From Paraburkholderia susongensis (lineage in GTDB: Bacteria; Pseudomonadota; Gammaproteobacteria; Burkholderiales; Burkholderiaceae): a DNA stretch of 64,000 nucleotides. The position numbers and the translations under genes were made by a program. Positions within the stretch are counted from its first letter, which is position 1. Every line of letters starts with the position of its first letter. The notes under the pieces are model-generated. The model saw only the letters and a list, made by a program, of their open reading frames with translations, was not told where the DNA came from and ran no database searches. This document shows positions 45,723-54,194 of the stretch, piece after piece. The stretch lies in the NCBI RefSeq assembly GCF_900177725.1, contig NZ_FXAT01000006.1, positions 372,001 to 436,000 on the forward strand. Reading direction: 5' to 3'.

Positions 45723-45829
45723 ATTTTCAGCGCTGCTGTGCTGGCTACATGAGCGATCCATAGCGGGCAACCAATAGGTCGAAATACATCAAGCCTTTCA
45801 ATTGCAACTGGAATAACTGGAGAACAACA

Positions 45830-46213
45830 ATGCTTTTCTTTAATGACGGTTTCACATTTACGAATTTTCTGGCCGATGCTTTTTCCATTTTCATGTTTAT
45901 CCTGTGGTTCTGGCTGCTCATTACGATTTCGGGCGACCTGTTCCGCCGGCATGACGTCTCGGGGTGGGGCAAAGTTCTGTGGGTGATTTTCCTTATCATC
46001 CTGCCGTATATCGGCATATTCGCGTACCTGCTCACACAACATCGCGGCATGGCGGAGCGCGATCAGGCTCGCGCCAAACAGGTGCGCGAAGACCTGCGCC
46101 AGGTGGTGGGATTCAGTGTCGCCGACGAATTGGAAAAGCTCGACAAGCTCAAGGCATCCGGTTCGATTTCCGCTGACGAGTACGCGCGTCTGCGAGCCAA
46201 GCTCGTGCAATAA
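45830..46213 (+). CDS. PLDc_N/SHOCT-domain small membrane protein
   Basis: A 127-residue protein. Two membrane helices (about 12-34 and 48-68) match the PLDc_N pattern (WLLITISGDLFRRHDVSGWGKVLWV, ILPYIGIFAYLL). The C-terminus is a SHOCT motif (ELEKLDKLKASGSISADEYARLRAKLV). SHOCT domains often act in oligomerisation. GAGAACAACA precedes the ATG. Function unknown; such proteins are common in Burkholderiaceae. Confidence 0.8.
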   Translation: MLFFNDGFTFTNFLADAFSIFMFILWFWLLITISGDLFRRHDVSGWGKVLWVIFLIILPYIGIFAYLLTQHRGMAERDQARAKQVREDLRQVVGFSVADELEKLDKLKASGSISADEYARLRAKLVQ

Positions 46214-46410
46214 ACGGTGCGGATTGCATAGCCGCCGTGAGCGAGCCTTCTGTCCCGATCACTCATGGCGGCGGTCTGACGGTAACGGCAATCCGGCGGC
46301 AGCCTGGTAGCAACCTGGCAATAGCCCGTCGTCAGCCCGTCAGGCGACGCTAGTCTTTCGGGCACATCGCACCGGACTCATCGCACGCTTGAACGTAACG
46401 GGAGGAATCC

Positions 46411-46965
46411 ATGTTTACCCGCCTCGCTCGCGTTCCCTGCTCCACTGCGCGCACTGCGCGCGCGTCCATGACTTTGCGTCGCGCCGCGGTGACGTGCGTG
46501 GCGGCGTTGATGCTGGCGGCCTGCGCACAGCCGTGGCAGCAATTCCAGGCCGGCCAGGATCAGTCGGCGATCATTGCCCGGATGGGGCCGCCGCGCGAAG
46601 TCTATGAGTTGCCCAATGGCGGCCGCCGGCTCATGTGGCCGACCCAGCCGATGGGCTCGACTACCGTTGCCGCCGACGTCGACGCCTCCGGCAAGATCGT
46701 GAGCGTGCGCCAGGTCTTGCAGATCAGTGAATTCAATCGCGCGGAAATCGGCAAATGGACGCGCGACGACGTGCTGATCAATTTCGGCCGGCCCGTGCAA
46801 ACGCAGTTTTTCCGCCGCTCGCAACGCGAAGTCTGGTCGTACCGTTACGTCGAAAACAACATCACGCACCTGCTATTCAATTTCTCGTTCGACACCAACG
46901 GCGTCTTGCGTGAAACCGCGCGCACGCCCGATCCCTTACGCGACCGCGACCTGCGGCGCTTCTGA
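46411..46965 (+). CDS. SmpA/OmlA-like outer-membrane lipoprotein
   Basis: A 184-residue lipoprotein. A long basic N-terminus leads to a hydrophobic core and lipobox LAAC near residue 37. The mature part has two BamE-like repeats: AIIARMGPPREVYELPNGGRRLMW and DDVLINFGRPVQTQFFR...VWSYRYVE. This fold occurs in BamE and related envelope proteins, but the essential BamE is usually elsewhere and shorter. GGGAGGAA precedes the ATG at 46411. A strong hairpin follows the gene. Confidence 0.78.
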   Translation: MFTRLARVPCSTARTARASMTLRRAAVTCVAALMLAACAQPWQQFQAGQDQSAIIARMGPPREVYELPNGGRRLMWPTQPMGSTTVAADVDASGKIVSVRQVLQISEFNRAEIGKWTRDDVLINFGRPVQTQFFRRSQREVWSYRYVENNITHLLFNFSFDTNGVLRETARTPDPLRDRDLRRF

Positions 46966-46989
46966 TTCTTCCCGCAATGTAGCGGCCCA

Positions 46990-47015
46990 GCCAGGCATAC
47001 CCCGGTATGCCTGGC
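46990..47015. terminator. Convergent terminator hairpin
   Basis: GCCAGGCATACC-CC-GGTATGCCTGGC, a perfect 12-bp stem with a 2-base nominal loop, lies between the lipoprotein gene (+) and the phospholipase-D-like gene (-). It is followed by TCTTGATGG and later CTTTTG on the + side. It probably ends both transcripts. Confidence 0.7.
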
Positions 47016-47057
47016 AGTCTTGATGGTTCCGCTTTTGTATTGTTGCGTGCTGGTTGG

Positions 47058-48656
47058 CTACAGCAGCGACTCGATGGGAAGAACCGACAACATCCACACA
47101 CCGAGCCGGCCATACCAGGTCGTGTTGGGTTCGACGTCGTGGCGGATTTCAGTGTCGCCGTTACGCTCGATCCAGTAGAGCTTGCCGTTCTCGTCGAGCC
47201 GCACCGTATACGCGACCTGGGGCAGCAGCGCGAGAAACTTCCTGTCGATCTGGGTCGCGAGATCGGGGCTGTCGATCACGAGGCCAAGCTCCGTATTCAG
47301 GTACGCGGAGCGCGGATCGAAATTGAACGAGCCAACGAAAACGCGCTGGGAGTCCACCACGAAAGTCTTCGCATGCAGGCTGGACCCCGAGCTGCCGAAT
47401 GGGCCCGGCGACGGCTCTTTCTTGTGAGCGGTGCCCGGCACGCGTCGCAATTCGTACAGATGGACGCCGTTCCTGAGCAACTCGACGCGCCGTTTCATGT
47501 AGCCGGAGTGAACGGCGGCAACGTCCGTCGCTTCCAGCGCGTTCGTCAGCACACGCACATCGACGCCTTTCGCGGCGAGGCCGGTCAGATACTGCGTGCC
47601 CGTGCGAGCCGGCACGAAATACGGCGAAACGAGGTCGAGTTCCTGCGTCGGCTCACCGAGTACTTCCCGCAGCTGATGTGAAATGAGCGCTTCCGGCGGT
47701 GCGTTGTTCAGGCCTTTCGCAGGGTCGTCGCTGATCAGATCCGTCTTCGCCCAGTCGAATTGCAGGGTGTCGTCGAGCATTTTCTGCACGACGTGCGGAC
47801 CGCGCAGCGCCTCCATATAGGACGCGGCCGCCGGGTCCTGCTCGATCGCTTGCGCCTTGCGCTCGAGCGTGGCCAACTGATCGACGCTTTCGTGCGGCAG
47901 AATCCGCTCGACCGGGTACGCCGACGCGCTTGCCCAGTAGCGGTCGAAGTCTCGCGCGACGTCGGCGGCGGCCGGCCCGACGGCCAGCACGTCGAGGTCC
48001 GCGAAAACGACGCCGTCGGTTGCATCGAAGTACTCGTCGCCGATATTGCGGCCGCCGAGAATCGTGGCGGTGCTGTCGGCGGTCAGCGACTTGTTGTGCA
48101 TGCGTCGATTGGCGCGCGAGAAATCCGTCAGGAAGCCGAGGAATTTCGGCTTGCGCACCACGAATGGATTGAAGAGGCGCACCTCGATGTTTGGATGCGC
48201 GTCGAGCGCCGCGAGCGTCGGGTCGAGCGAAGAGGGAATGCCCAGATCGTCGAGCAGGAGCCGCACGCGCACGCCGCGGTCCGCGGCTTCGTGGAGCTCT
48301 TCGAGAAGCAGCGTGCCGGTCAGATCGTTGCGCCAGATGTAGTACTGGATGTCGAGCGTGCGCTGTGCCGAACGGATCAGGTCCATGCGCGCGGCAAACG
48401 CCGTGTGCGCATCCGACAGCGGATAGATGCCCGCGAGGCCCGCATGCGAGGCCAGCTCGGGCGCGATCGCGCGGCCCAGATCGGTAGTGGCGGCCTGTGC
48501 GGGAGTCAACGCGCTCGACTCCGTGCGATTCTCGAGCGGCGGTAACGCACAGCCGCCTAGCAGGCTCGCGCACAGCAGCAGTGCGGATATTGCGCCCAGC
48601 CGCCGATGAGGCAGGTGACAGCGGAGGTGGAACAGGTCGTGTTTCTGCGGTTGCAT
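47058..48656 (-). CDS. Phospholipase D/cardiolipin synthase C-like lipoprotein
   Basis: A 532-residue PLD-superfamily protein. The N-terminal signal ends in a lipobox LGGC near residue 35, so it should be anchored to the envelope. Two catalytic motifs are present: HNKSLTADSTATILGGRNIG and LHAKTFVVDSQRVFVGSFNF (HxK...GGRN and HxK...GSFN). The first segment YPLSDAHTAFAARMDLIRSA matches the ClsC/YmdC group. The likely activity is transphosphatidylation or phosphodiester cleavage of phospholipids. No ClsC partner is seen. Confidence 0.85.
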   Translation of the reverse strand: MQPQKHDLFHLRCHLPHRRLGAISALLLCASLLGGCALPPLENRTESSALTPAQAATTDLGRAIAPELASHAGLAGIYPLSDAHTAFAARMDLIRSAQRTLDIQYYIWRNDLTGTLLLEELHEAADRGVRVRLLLDDLGIPSSLDPTLAALDAHPNIEVRLFNPFVVRKPKFLGFLTDFSRANRRMHNKSLTADSTATILGGRNIGDEYFDATDGVVFADLDVLAVGPAAADVARDFDRYWASASAYPVERILPHESVDQLATLERKAQAIEQDPAAASYMEALRGPHVVQKMLDDTLQFDWAKTDLISDDPAKGLNNAPPEALISHQLREVLGEPTQELDLVSPYFVPARTGTQYLTGLAAKGVDVRVLTNALEATDVAAVHSGYMKRRVELLRNGVHLYELRRVPGTAHKKEPSPGPFGSSGSSLHAKTFVVDSQRVFVGSFNFDPRSAYLNTELGLVIDSPDLATQIDRKFLALLPQVAYTVRLDENGKLYWIERNGDTEIRHDVEPNTTWYGRLGVWMLSVLPIESLL

Positions 48657-48956
48657 GGAGTCCAGGGGTTCCTCTGGGTCATCGCGACCCGGCTGGTTTT
48701 ACAATTGAAACATCGCGGAAACGTCATGGGAACATCGCGCCAGCACTGCTCGCCAGACCCGGCGCCTTGCATTGTGCAAGCAGGATACTATGAGCGCAAA
48801 ATAGTCGGTGCCTGCAAACCGGTCTTGTTGCGCAAATGGCTTTGTCCGATGATACCGGCAGGCCGCGCGAATTCGAACGAGGATCAACCCAGGCCGCATT
48901 CGAATTGCGCCGCGTCAGCGTCCCTTGAGTGTTCGTCCATTGCGGAGTCGAGCAAC
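48657..48956. other. Divergent promoter region
   Basis: About 300 bases separating the phospholipase-D-like gene (-) and the ceramidase-like gene (+). The open + frame through it is non-conserved upstream extension. A GGTTTTACAATTGAAAC segment near 48697 is the most promoter-like part. Confidence 0.4.
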
Positions 48957-49745
48957 GTGAAGATTTCCCGTTTGCTGTTTGGCAGCGTCATGCTTTTCGT
49001 GGTGGGCGCCGTGTTGCAGCTAATATGGCCGCTTGCGCAGTCGGCGTCCTATCACCACTTCGCCGATCATCGTTCGCTCGGCTCGCTGCACAATGCGTCG
49101 GACGTGCTGTCGAACCTCGTCATTCTGCTCGCCGGTATTCTCAGTCTCGGATGGGTGAGGCGGCATGCATCGAGCCAGCCGGCGCAATTCCCCGGCATGG
49201 TGGTCGTTGCGTTCGGGCTCTTCCTGACCGCGTTCGGCTCTGCTTACTACCACGTGGCGCCGAGCGATGCGACGCTCGTCTGGGATCGTCTTCCGATGAC
49301 GATCGTGTTCGCCGGCATTCTCGCAATGCTGTGGACCTCAGCCACCGGACAGCGCATAGGCTGGGTGCAACTGCTGATCATGGTCGTCGTGTCGCCCGCG
49401 ACCGTCGGCTACTGGCTCGTATTCAACAGCCTGTGGCCTTACGCAATCCTGCAGTTCGGCGGGCTCATGCTGATCGTCGGCATGACGCTCACGCGCAAGG
49501 TAGATGGCGTGTTCGCGTGGACGCTCGTGATCGTCTTCTACGGGGTCGCGAAGATTTTCGAAAGCCTCGATTGGCAGATATGGGAGTTGACGCATCACGT
49601 GGTCGCCGGCCATGCGTTGAAGCATGTCTCGAGCGGCCTCGCTGGCGCGGCGATTATTCTGGTCGCGAACGCGCCGCTGCGATCCGTTGCGCGGATCGTC
49701 CCGCCACGGCCGACCGGCATCGGTCATTCAGGCACGCCGCGCTGA
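48957..49745 (+). CDS. Ceramidase-like multi-pass membrane protein
   Basis: A 262-residue protein from a GTG at 48957 with GCGGAG upstream; the frame extends to 48606 but that part is not protein-like. About seven membrane helices. Conserved His/Asp elements sit in SYHHFADHR, GSAYYHVAPSDATLVWDRLPM and LTHHVVAGHALKHVSSG, as in alkaline-ceramidase/PAQR-like hydrolases with intramembrane zinc sites. It may hydrolyse an amide lipid, but the substrate is unknown. Confidence 0.75.
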   Translation: MKISRLLFGSVMLFVVGAVLQLIWPLAQSASYHHFADHRSLGSLHNASDVLSNLVILLAGILSLGWVRRHASSQPAQFPGMVVVAFGLFLTAFGSAYYHVAPSDATLVWDRLPMTIVFAGILAMLWTSATGQRIGWVQLLIMVVVSPATVGYWLVFNSLWPYAILQFGGLMLIVGMTLTRKVDGVFAWTLVIVFYGVAKIFESLDWQIWELTHHVVAGHALKHVSSGLAGAAIILVANAPLRSVARIVPPRPTGIGHSGTPR

Positions 49746-49768
49746 CGCGCTGATGTAGTGACGCGCCG

Positions 49769-50413
49769 CTACTGCACCGCGTCGCGCAAATCCCTGATGT
49801 GCTGGTAGACGGTCGCGCGTCCCATACCGAGCACGTTCGCCACGTAATTCGCCGCGCTCTTCCCCTTGAACGCGCCCTCCGCCCACAGAGCGGCGACGAG
49901 TTCACGCCGGTGATCGCGCGTCAGTGAATTGAGCGCCAACTGGCGTTCCTGCAGCCACGTGTGCAGAAACGCGTTGATCCTCTCCTGCCAGTCGTCCTTG
50001 AACAGGGCCTCCGGCTGCTTGACGACGCCGGCACCTGAAATCACGAGATCGATCACGCTTTTCACTTCGTCGAACACGGCGATGTTGTAGTTGATGCACA
50101 TCATGCCCGCGGCCGAGCCGGTGTCGTCGAGCAGGACGGTGCTGACGCAGCGCATGCGCCGGCCGTCCCAGTTGAGCTTCTCGTAAGGGCCGATCGTGCC
50201 CGGTTGCGCGACATGATCGATCTCTTCGAGCGCGGATTCGTCGCCCAATTCGCGCTTCGACAGATTGTTCGCGATGTACGCGACCGTCTGACTCTGAAGA
50301 TCGTGAATGACGACTTCGACGTATGGGAAAAACAGCTGTGCGATACCGTCGGCGACGCGGCTATAGCGGTCGAGCAGCAGCCGGCGAGCCGGTGTGGATT
50401 TTGTCTTGCGCAT
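49769..50413 (-). CDS. YheO/DauR-like PAS-HTH transcriptional regulator
   Basis: A 214-residue regulator. A YheO-like PAS domain spans about 10-125 (VADGIAQLFFPYVEVVIHDL, IGPYEKLNW, GMMCINYN), and a C-terminal helix-turn-helix contains GKSAANYVANVLGMGRATVYQHIRDL. DauR, a family member in Pseudomonas, represses D-arginine catabolic genes. Its position beside an ornithine-cyclodeaminase-like gene and DadA-like enzyme fits a similar role. Palindromes between 51570 and 51623 are candidate operators. Confidence 0.82.
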   Translation of the reverse strand: MRKTKSTPARRLLLDRYSRVADGIAQLFFPYVEVVIHDLQSQTVAYIANNLSKRELGDESALEEIDHVAQPGTIGPYEKLNWDGRRMRCVSTVLLDDTGSAAGMMCINYNIAVFDEVKSVIDLVISGAGVVKQPEALFKDDWQERINAFLHTWLQERQLALNSLTRDHRRELVAALWAEGAFKGKSAANYVANVLGMGRATVYQHIRDLRDAVQ

Positions 50414-50513
50414 GAAGTGGGGTGCGGGTTCGTGGATGACGGCCAGCGCCTTGTGTGCGTTGGCATACGCTGATTCGCGATGCCATGGCGCTGTCGCCTT
50501 CCTGTGAGCCTTA

Positions 50514-51509
50514 CTATTTTGCCACGCCGTTCTGGGCGCTCAGATAACGGAATAGTTCGTAGGCGATGGCGACGTCTTCGAGACCAAGCCCGATCGAACG
50601 GAAGAACGCGTGCCGCTGGTACGACGGCGGCTGCTTCGCGTGGCCGCTCACGAGTTCGGGCAGATCGGCGAGCACGTTCTGCGCGGACCAGCCATGCAGC
50701 TCGGCGGCGAGCTTCATTTCGCCGGCGCTCGCGGGCGTCGTGCGCCGATAGTCGCAATACACGTCCATCCCCGGCAACCATGCGGGCGGCACTTCGTGTG
50801 CGTTCGCGACGTTCGTGCTGATCGACGTAATCAGCGCGGGTTTCGTCAGCATGCCTTCGGACAGTACCGGCTTGCCCGACGACGTGCACAGCGCGACCAC
50901 GTCCGCGTCACGCACGCAGTCTTCGAGCGTCGCGCTGAGGGTCACGCGCGCATCGAGCGCGGCGACGGCGGCGCGCTGCCCGGCATGGGCCTCGTTGGTT
51001 TCGTTGACGAGGGCGAGCCCCGGCGAGAACACCTGAATCGAGTCCCACGGCCGCAACGGCGCGATATGGCGCAGATGCGCCTGGCCCACCGTGCCGGCGC
51101 CGACGATCGCGAGCCGGCGCGCACCGGGCGCCGCGAGATGGTCGACCGCGAGCGCGGTGGCGCCCGCCGTGCGCTCGACGGTAAGCAGGCCGGCATCGCA
51201 CCACATGAGCGGCTGGCCGGTTTCCATCGACATCAGTGCGGTCCACGCGGTGATGATCGGCTTCGCATCCGTGACGATGTACGGCGACAGCTTTGCGCCG
51301 AACACCTTCGCATCGGCGATGGCGCCGAGGTACGTGATGAAATCGCCCGCGTTGCCGGGAAAGAGCGTGAGGCTTTGCGGCGGCTGGACCGCCTGCTCCG
51401 CGTGCAGTGCACGGAACATGCCGGCGAGGGCGCGGCGCACGTCCAGCCGCGGCAGCGCGTCGCGCACGGCGTCCTGCTGGACGATGAACGGGGTAGGGTC
51501 TTGACTCAT
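50514..51509 (-). CDS. Ornithine cyclodeaminase/DauB-like amino-acid dehydrogenase
   Basis: A 331-residue member of the ornithine cyclodeaminase/mu-crystallin family. The Rossmann motif LAIVGAGTVGQAHLRHI is at about 125-141. The family block KPIITAWTALMSMETGQPL and Arg-containing RTAGATALAVDHLA are present. In DauB-type members the NAD(P)-dependent enzyme reduces an imino acid to the L-amino acid. Paired with the DadA-like flavoenzyme at 52710, this would convert D- to L-amino acids. True ornithine cyclodeaminase activity is an alternative. Confidence 0.8.
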   Translation of the reverse strand: MSQDPTPFIVQQDAVRDALPRLDVRRALAGMFRALHAEQAVQPPQSLTLFPGNAGDFITYLGAIADAKVFGAKLSPYIVTDAKPIITAWTALMSMETGQPLMWCDAGLLTVERTAGATALAVDHLAAPGARRLAIVGAGTVGQAHLRHIAPLRPWDSIQVFSPGLALVNETNEAHAGQRAAVAALDARVTLSATLEDCVRDADVVALCTSSGKPVLSEGMLTKPALITSISTNVANAHEVPPAWLPGMDVYCDYRRTTPASAGEMKLAAELHGWSAQNVLADLPELVSGHAKQPPSYQRHAFFRSIGLGLEDVAIAYELFRYLSAQNGVAK

Positions 51510-51569
51510 ATGTCTGCTTTCCAGGTCGATGCCAGAGGGTCCGGCGTTGGCTTAATTCTAAAATCAAAG

Positions 51570-51580
51570 TCCAGTCTGGA
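51570..51580. promoter_or_regulatory. Palindrome TCCAG-T-CTGGA
   Basis: An 11-bp perfect dyad 61 bases upstream of the dehydrogenase start, in the divergent region. It shares the CCAG/CTGG half-sites with the larger palindrome 27 bases to its right. Candidate operator for the DauR-like regulator. Confidence 0.5.
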
Positions 51581-51606
51581 TAATTCTTTTTGAAAAGCTT
51601 TGCAAT

Positions 51607-51623
51607 TATTCTGGTCCAGAATA
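51607..51623. promoter_or_regulatory. 17-bp palindrome between divergent genes
   Basis: TATTCTGGTCCAGAATA, two perfect 8-base arms around a central T. It lies between the dehydrogenase (-) and the binding-protein gene (+) and is AT-rich at its ends. This is a strong candidate operator, with the local regulator at 49769 as the first suspect. Confidence 0.6.
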
Positions 51624-51695
51624 GACTTCTGTTCCAGAGCAGCGGCAGGATTGCGTCCATTTCAAGGCGTCGCGAGGTCCTCCTGCTGTTTCGGC

Positions 51696-51724
51696 TGGCC
51701 CACTCGTGGCCCACGAGTGGGCCA
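51696..51724 (+). promoter_or_regulatory. 29-bp palindrome in the binding-protein leader
   Basis: Arms of 14 bases (TGGCCCACTCGTGG and CCACGAGTGGGCCA) around a single C. As RNA it would fold with about 11 pairs and a GGCCC loop; as DNA it is a perfect dyad. It lies 77 bases before the ATG of the periplasmic binding protein. It may be an attenuator, an mRNA stabiliser or a protein site. Confidence 0.6.
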
Positions 51725-51800
51725 CTTTCTCGACCTTGTTGCCCGTTTTCACCGACTGTTCCCGTTCCTGTCGACGCCTTCTTTTACGCCCGGACCCATC

Positions 51801-52589
51801 ATGACGCTCAAACACACGCTTTCCGTTTGCCTCGCCGCCGCCCTCGTCGCCGTGACTGGCGCAGCCAACGCCGAAACTGGCGGTACCCTGCGCTTCGGCA
51901 TCGAGGCGTCCTATCCTCCGTTCGAGAGCAAGACACCGGCCGGCCAGCTGGTTGGCTTCGACGTCGATGTCGGCAACGCGGTCTGCGCGAAGCTGGGCGT
52001 GAAGTGCGTGTGGGTCGAAAATTCGTTCGACGGGCTGATCCCCGCGCTCGAGGCGCGCAAGTTCGACGTCATCAATTCGGCGATGAACATCACGGCCAAG
52101 CGTAAGCAGAGCATCGACTTCACCCCGGCGATCTACGTGGTACCGATCGTAATGGTGGTCAAGCGCGGCTCGCCACTGCTGCCGGACGTGAAGAGCCTGC
52201 AGGGCAAGCGTGTCGGCGTGCTACAGGGTTCGTCGCAGGAAGACTTCCTGAAGCAGCATTGGGCGAATGCGGGTGTGTCGGTGGTGTCGTATCAGGACCA
52301 GGATCAGGTCTATGCCGATCTGACCGCGGGGCGTCTCGACGCCGCGGTGCAGGAAGCGCAGACCGCGCAGCAAGGCTTCCTCGACAAGCCGGCAGGCCGC
52401 GACTACGTGATCGTGGGCGAGCCGCTGAAGGATCCGGCCACGCTCGGCGAGGGCACCGGCTTCGGTCTGCGCAAGGGCGACAAGGCGCTCGCCAGTAAAA
52501 TCGACACCGCGCTCGACGAGCTGAAGAAGGATGGCACGCTGAGCAATCTGTCGGTGAAGTACTTCAAGCGCGACATCATCGCGAAGTAA
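51801..52589 (+). CDS. Periplasmic amino-acid binding protein
   Basis: A 262-residue type 2 solute-binding protein. The signal peptide ends AANA. The mature protein begins with LRFGIEASYPPFESKTPAGQ, the usual polar amino-acid binding motif, and continues with FDVINSAMNITAKRKQSIDF. Such proteins deliver amino acids (often Arg, His, Lys) to an ABC permease. No permease or ATPase gene is nearby, so it must use a transporter encoded elsewhere. The upstream frame from 51600 is not conserved. Confidence 0.88.
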   Translation: MTLKHTLSVCLAAALVAVTGAANAETGGTLRFGIEASYPPFESKTPAGQLVGFDVDVGNAVCAKLGVKCVWVENSFDGLIPALEARKFDVINSAMNITAKRKQSIDFTPAIYVVPIVMVVKRGSPLLPDVKSLQGKRVGVLQGSSQEDFLKQHWANAGVSVVSYQDQDQVYADLTAGRLDAAVQEAQTAQQGFLDKPAGRDYVIVGEPLKDPATLGEGTGFGLRKGDKALASKIDTALDELKKDGTLSNLSVKYFKRDIIAK

Positions 52590-52614
52590 GCCTGCCGGAC
52601 AGATTGTCCGGGAA

Positions 52615-52643
52615 GCGCCGCCCGGGTCCGGGCGGCGCAAATT
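52615..52643 (+). terminator. Terminator after the binding-protein gene
   Basis: GCGCCGCCCGG-GT-CCGGGCGGCGC, an 11-bp very GC-rich stem, followed by AAATTTAA. The T run is short, so termination may be partial and allow read-through to the DadA-like gene. Confidence 0.55.
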
Positions 52644-52709
52644 TAACCGCGCATGCACTCGCGTACCCCCAACACCCCCACGCCCACCCGCGCTGGAACA
52701 GAGCCCATT

Positions 52710-53951
52710 ATGGATTTCGACGTCATCGTATTGGGAGCAGGCATTGTCGGCGTGTCGGCCGCGCTGCATCTGCAGGATCGCGGACGTCGTGTCGCGCTCG
52801 TCGACCGGCGCGGACCCGGCGAGGAAACCAGCTTCGGCAACGCGGGGCTGATCGAAAGCTCGTCGATCGTGCCGTACGGTTTTCCGCGCCGGCTCGGCAC
52901 ACTGCTGCGCTACGCGCGCAATCAGTCGACCGATCTCTACTGGGACTACAAGGCGCTGCCCGCGTTTGCCGGCTGGCTCGGCCGCTTCTGGTGGGAGTCG
53001 TCGCCCGAGCGGCTCGCGTCGGCGGCGCGTGACATGCTGCCGCTGATCCGCCGCAGCGTCGCCGAACACGATGCGCTGATCGCGCGCGCGGGTCTGGAAA
53101 ACCTCGCGCACGACGGCGGCTGGATCGAAGCGTTTCGCACACAAAGCGAACTCGACGATCAGACCGCGGTCGCTCAGGCGGCCGTGCGCGACCACGGTCT
53201 GCGCGTCACGCCGCTCGACGCGGCGGCGCTGCGCGCGCGCGAGCCCGCGCTCGCCGCAGGATTCTGCGGCGCGTTGCACTGGCAGGACCCGAAGAGCATC
53301 TCCGATCCCGGTGCGCTGACGAAGGGCTACGCACGTCTTTTCGTGCAAAACGGCGGCACCTTGCTGACCGGCGACGCCGCTACGCTGCGCGAGAAAGGCG
53401 ACGCGTGGACCGCGCAGACCAGCGCCGGAGAGATCAGCGCGAAAGAAGCGGTGATCGCGCTCGGGCCGTGGTCGGACACGGTGTTCGCGCCGCTCGGCTA
53501 TCGCATTCCGTTGCGCGCGAAGCGCGGCTACCACATGCACTATCGGCCCGCGCGGACGGTACTGTCGGTGCCGGTCGTCGATACCGAGGAAGGCTACGTG
53601 ATCGCGCCGATGCGCGGCGGGCTGCGGCTCACCACCGGCGTCGAGATTGCGCTGCGCGAGGCGGCGCCGACCGGCATTCAACTCGAACGTGCCGAACGGA
53701 TCGCGAAACCGCTGTTCGGCCTGGGCGAGCGTCTGGACAAGGCGCCCTGGCTCGGGCTGCGTCCGTGCACGCCGGACATGCGGCCCGTGATCGGGCGCGC
53801 GCCGCGGCACCGGGGCCTGTGGTTTTCGTTCGGCCACAATCATCATGGCCTGACGCTTGGGCCTGTCAGCGGGCGGCTGCTCGCTGACATGATGACGGGC
53901 GCCGAGCCGTTCATCGACGCGCGGCCGTTCAGGCCGGAGCGGTTCCGTTAG
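52710..53951 (+). CDS. DadA-like FAD-dependent D-amino-acid dehydrogenase
   Basis: A 413-residue flavoenzyme. The ATG at 52710 opens MDFDVIVLGAGIVGVSAALHL with the FAD-binding GAGIVG. TSFGNAGLIE follows. The C-terminal GLRPCTPDMRPVIG and FGHNHHGLTLGP complete the DadA signature. It would oxidise D-amino acids to imino/keto acids, passing electrons to the respiratory chain. The upstream frame from 52653 lacks conservation. Its partner is probably the dehydrogenase at 50514. Confidence 0.85.
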   Translation: MDFDVIVLGAGIVGVSAALHLQDRGRRVALVDRRGPGEETSFGNAGLIESSSIVPYGFPRRLGTLLRYARNQSTDLYWDYKALPAFAGWLGRFWWESSPERLASAARDMLPLIRRSVAEHDALIARAGLENLAHDGGWIEAFRTQSELDDQTAVAQAAVRDHGLRVTPLDAAALRAREPALAAGFCGALHWQDPKSISDPGALTKGYARLFVQNGGTLLTGDAATLREKGDAWTAQTSAGEISAKEAVIALGPWSDTVFAPLGYRIPLRAKRGYHMHYRPARTVLSVPVVDTEEGYVIAPMRGGLRLTTGVEIALREAAPTGIQLERAERIAKPLFGLGERLDKAPWLGLRPCTPDMRPVIGRAPRHRGLWFSFGHNHHGLTLGPVSGRLLADMMTGAEPFIDARPFRPERFR

Positions 53952-54194
53952 GCGGCGCCCGAGTTGCGCCGCTTCGATCGGGTTGCTTCAATCGCGTGCC
54001 CCGGTAACGCCAGCTCAGTAACATCACCTCAATAGTTCCCAGTTCGCGATCTGTCGCGTTTTGTTTGGCGTGTCATCGTTATGTGCGAAGATCGGTGCTG
54101 TCCGCCGGTCGATGCGTCTGTTCGCCATCGCGTTGTTTCGCTGGTCGGCGCGGCCCCGAGGTGAATTGTTGGCGGATCAATGGAGCACTGACAG

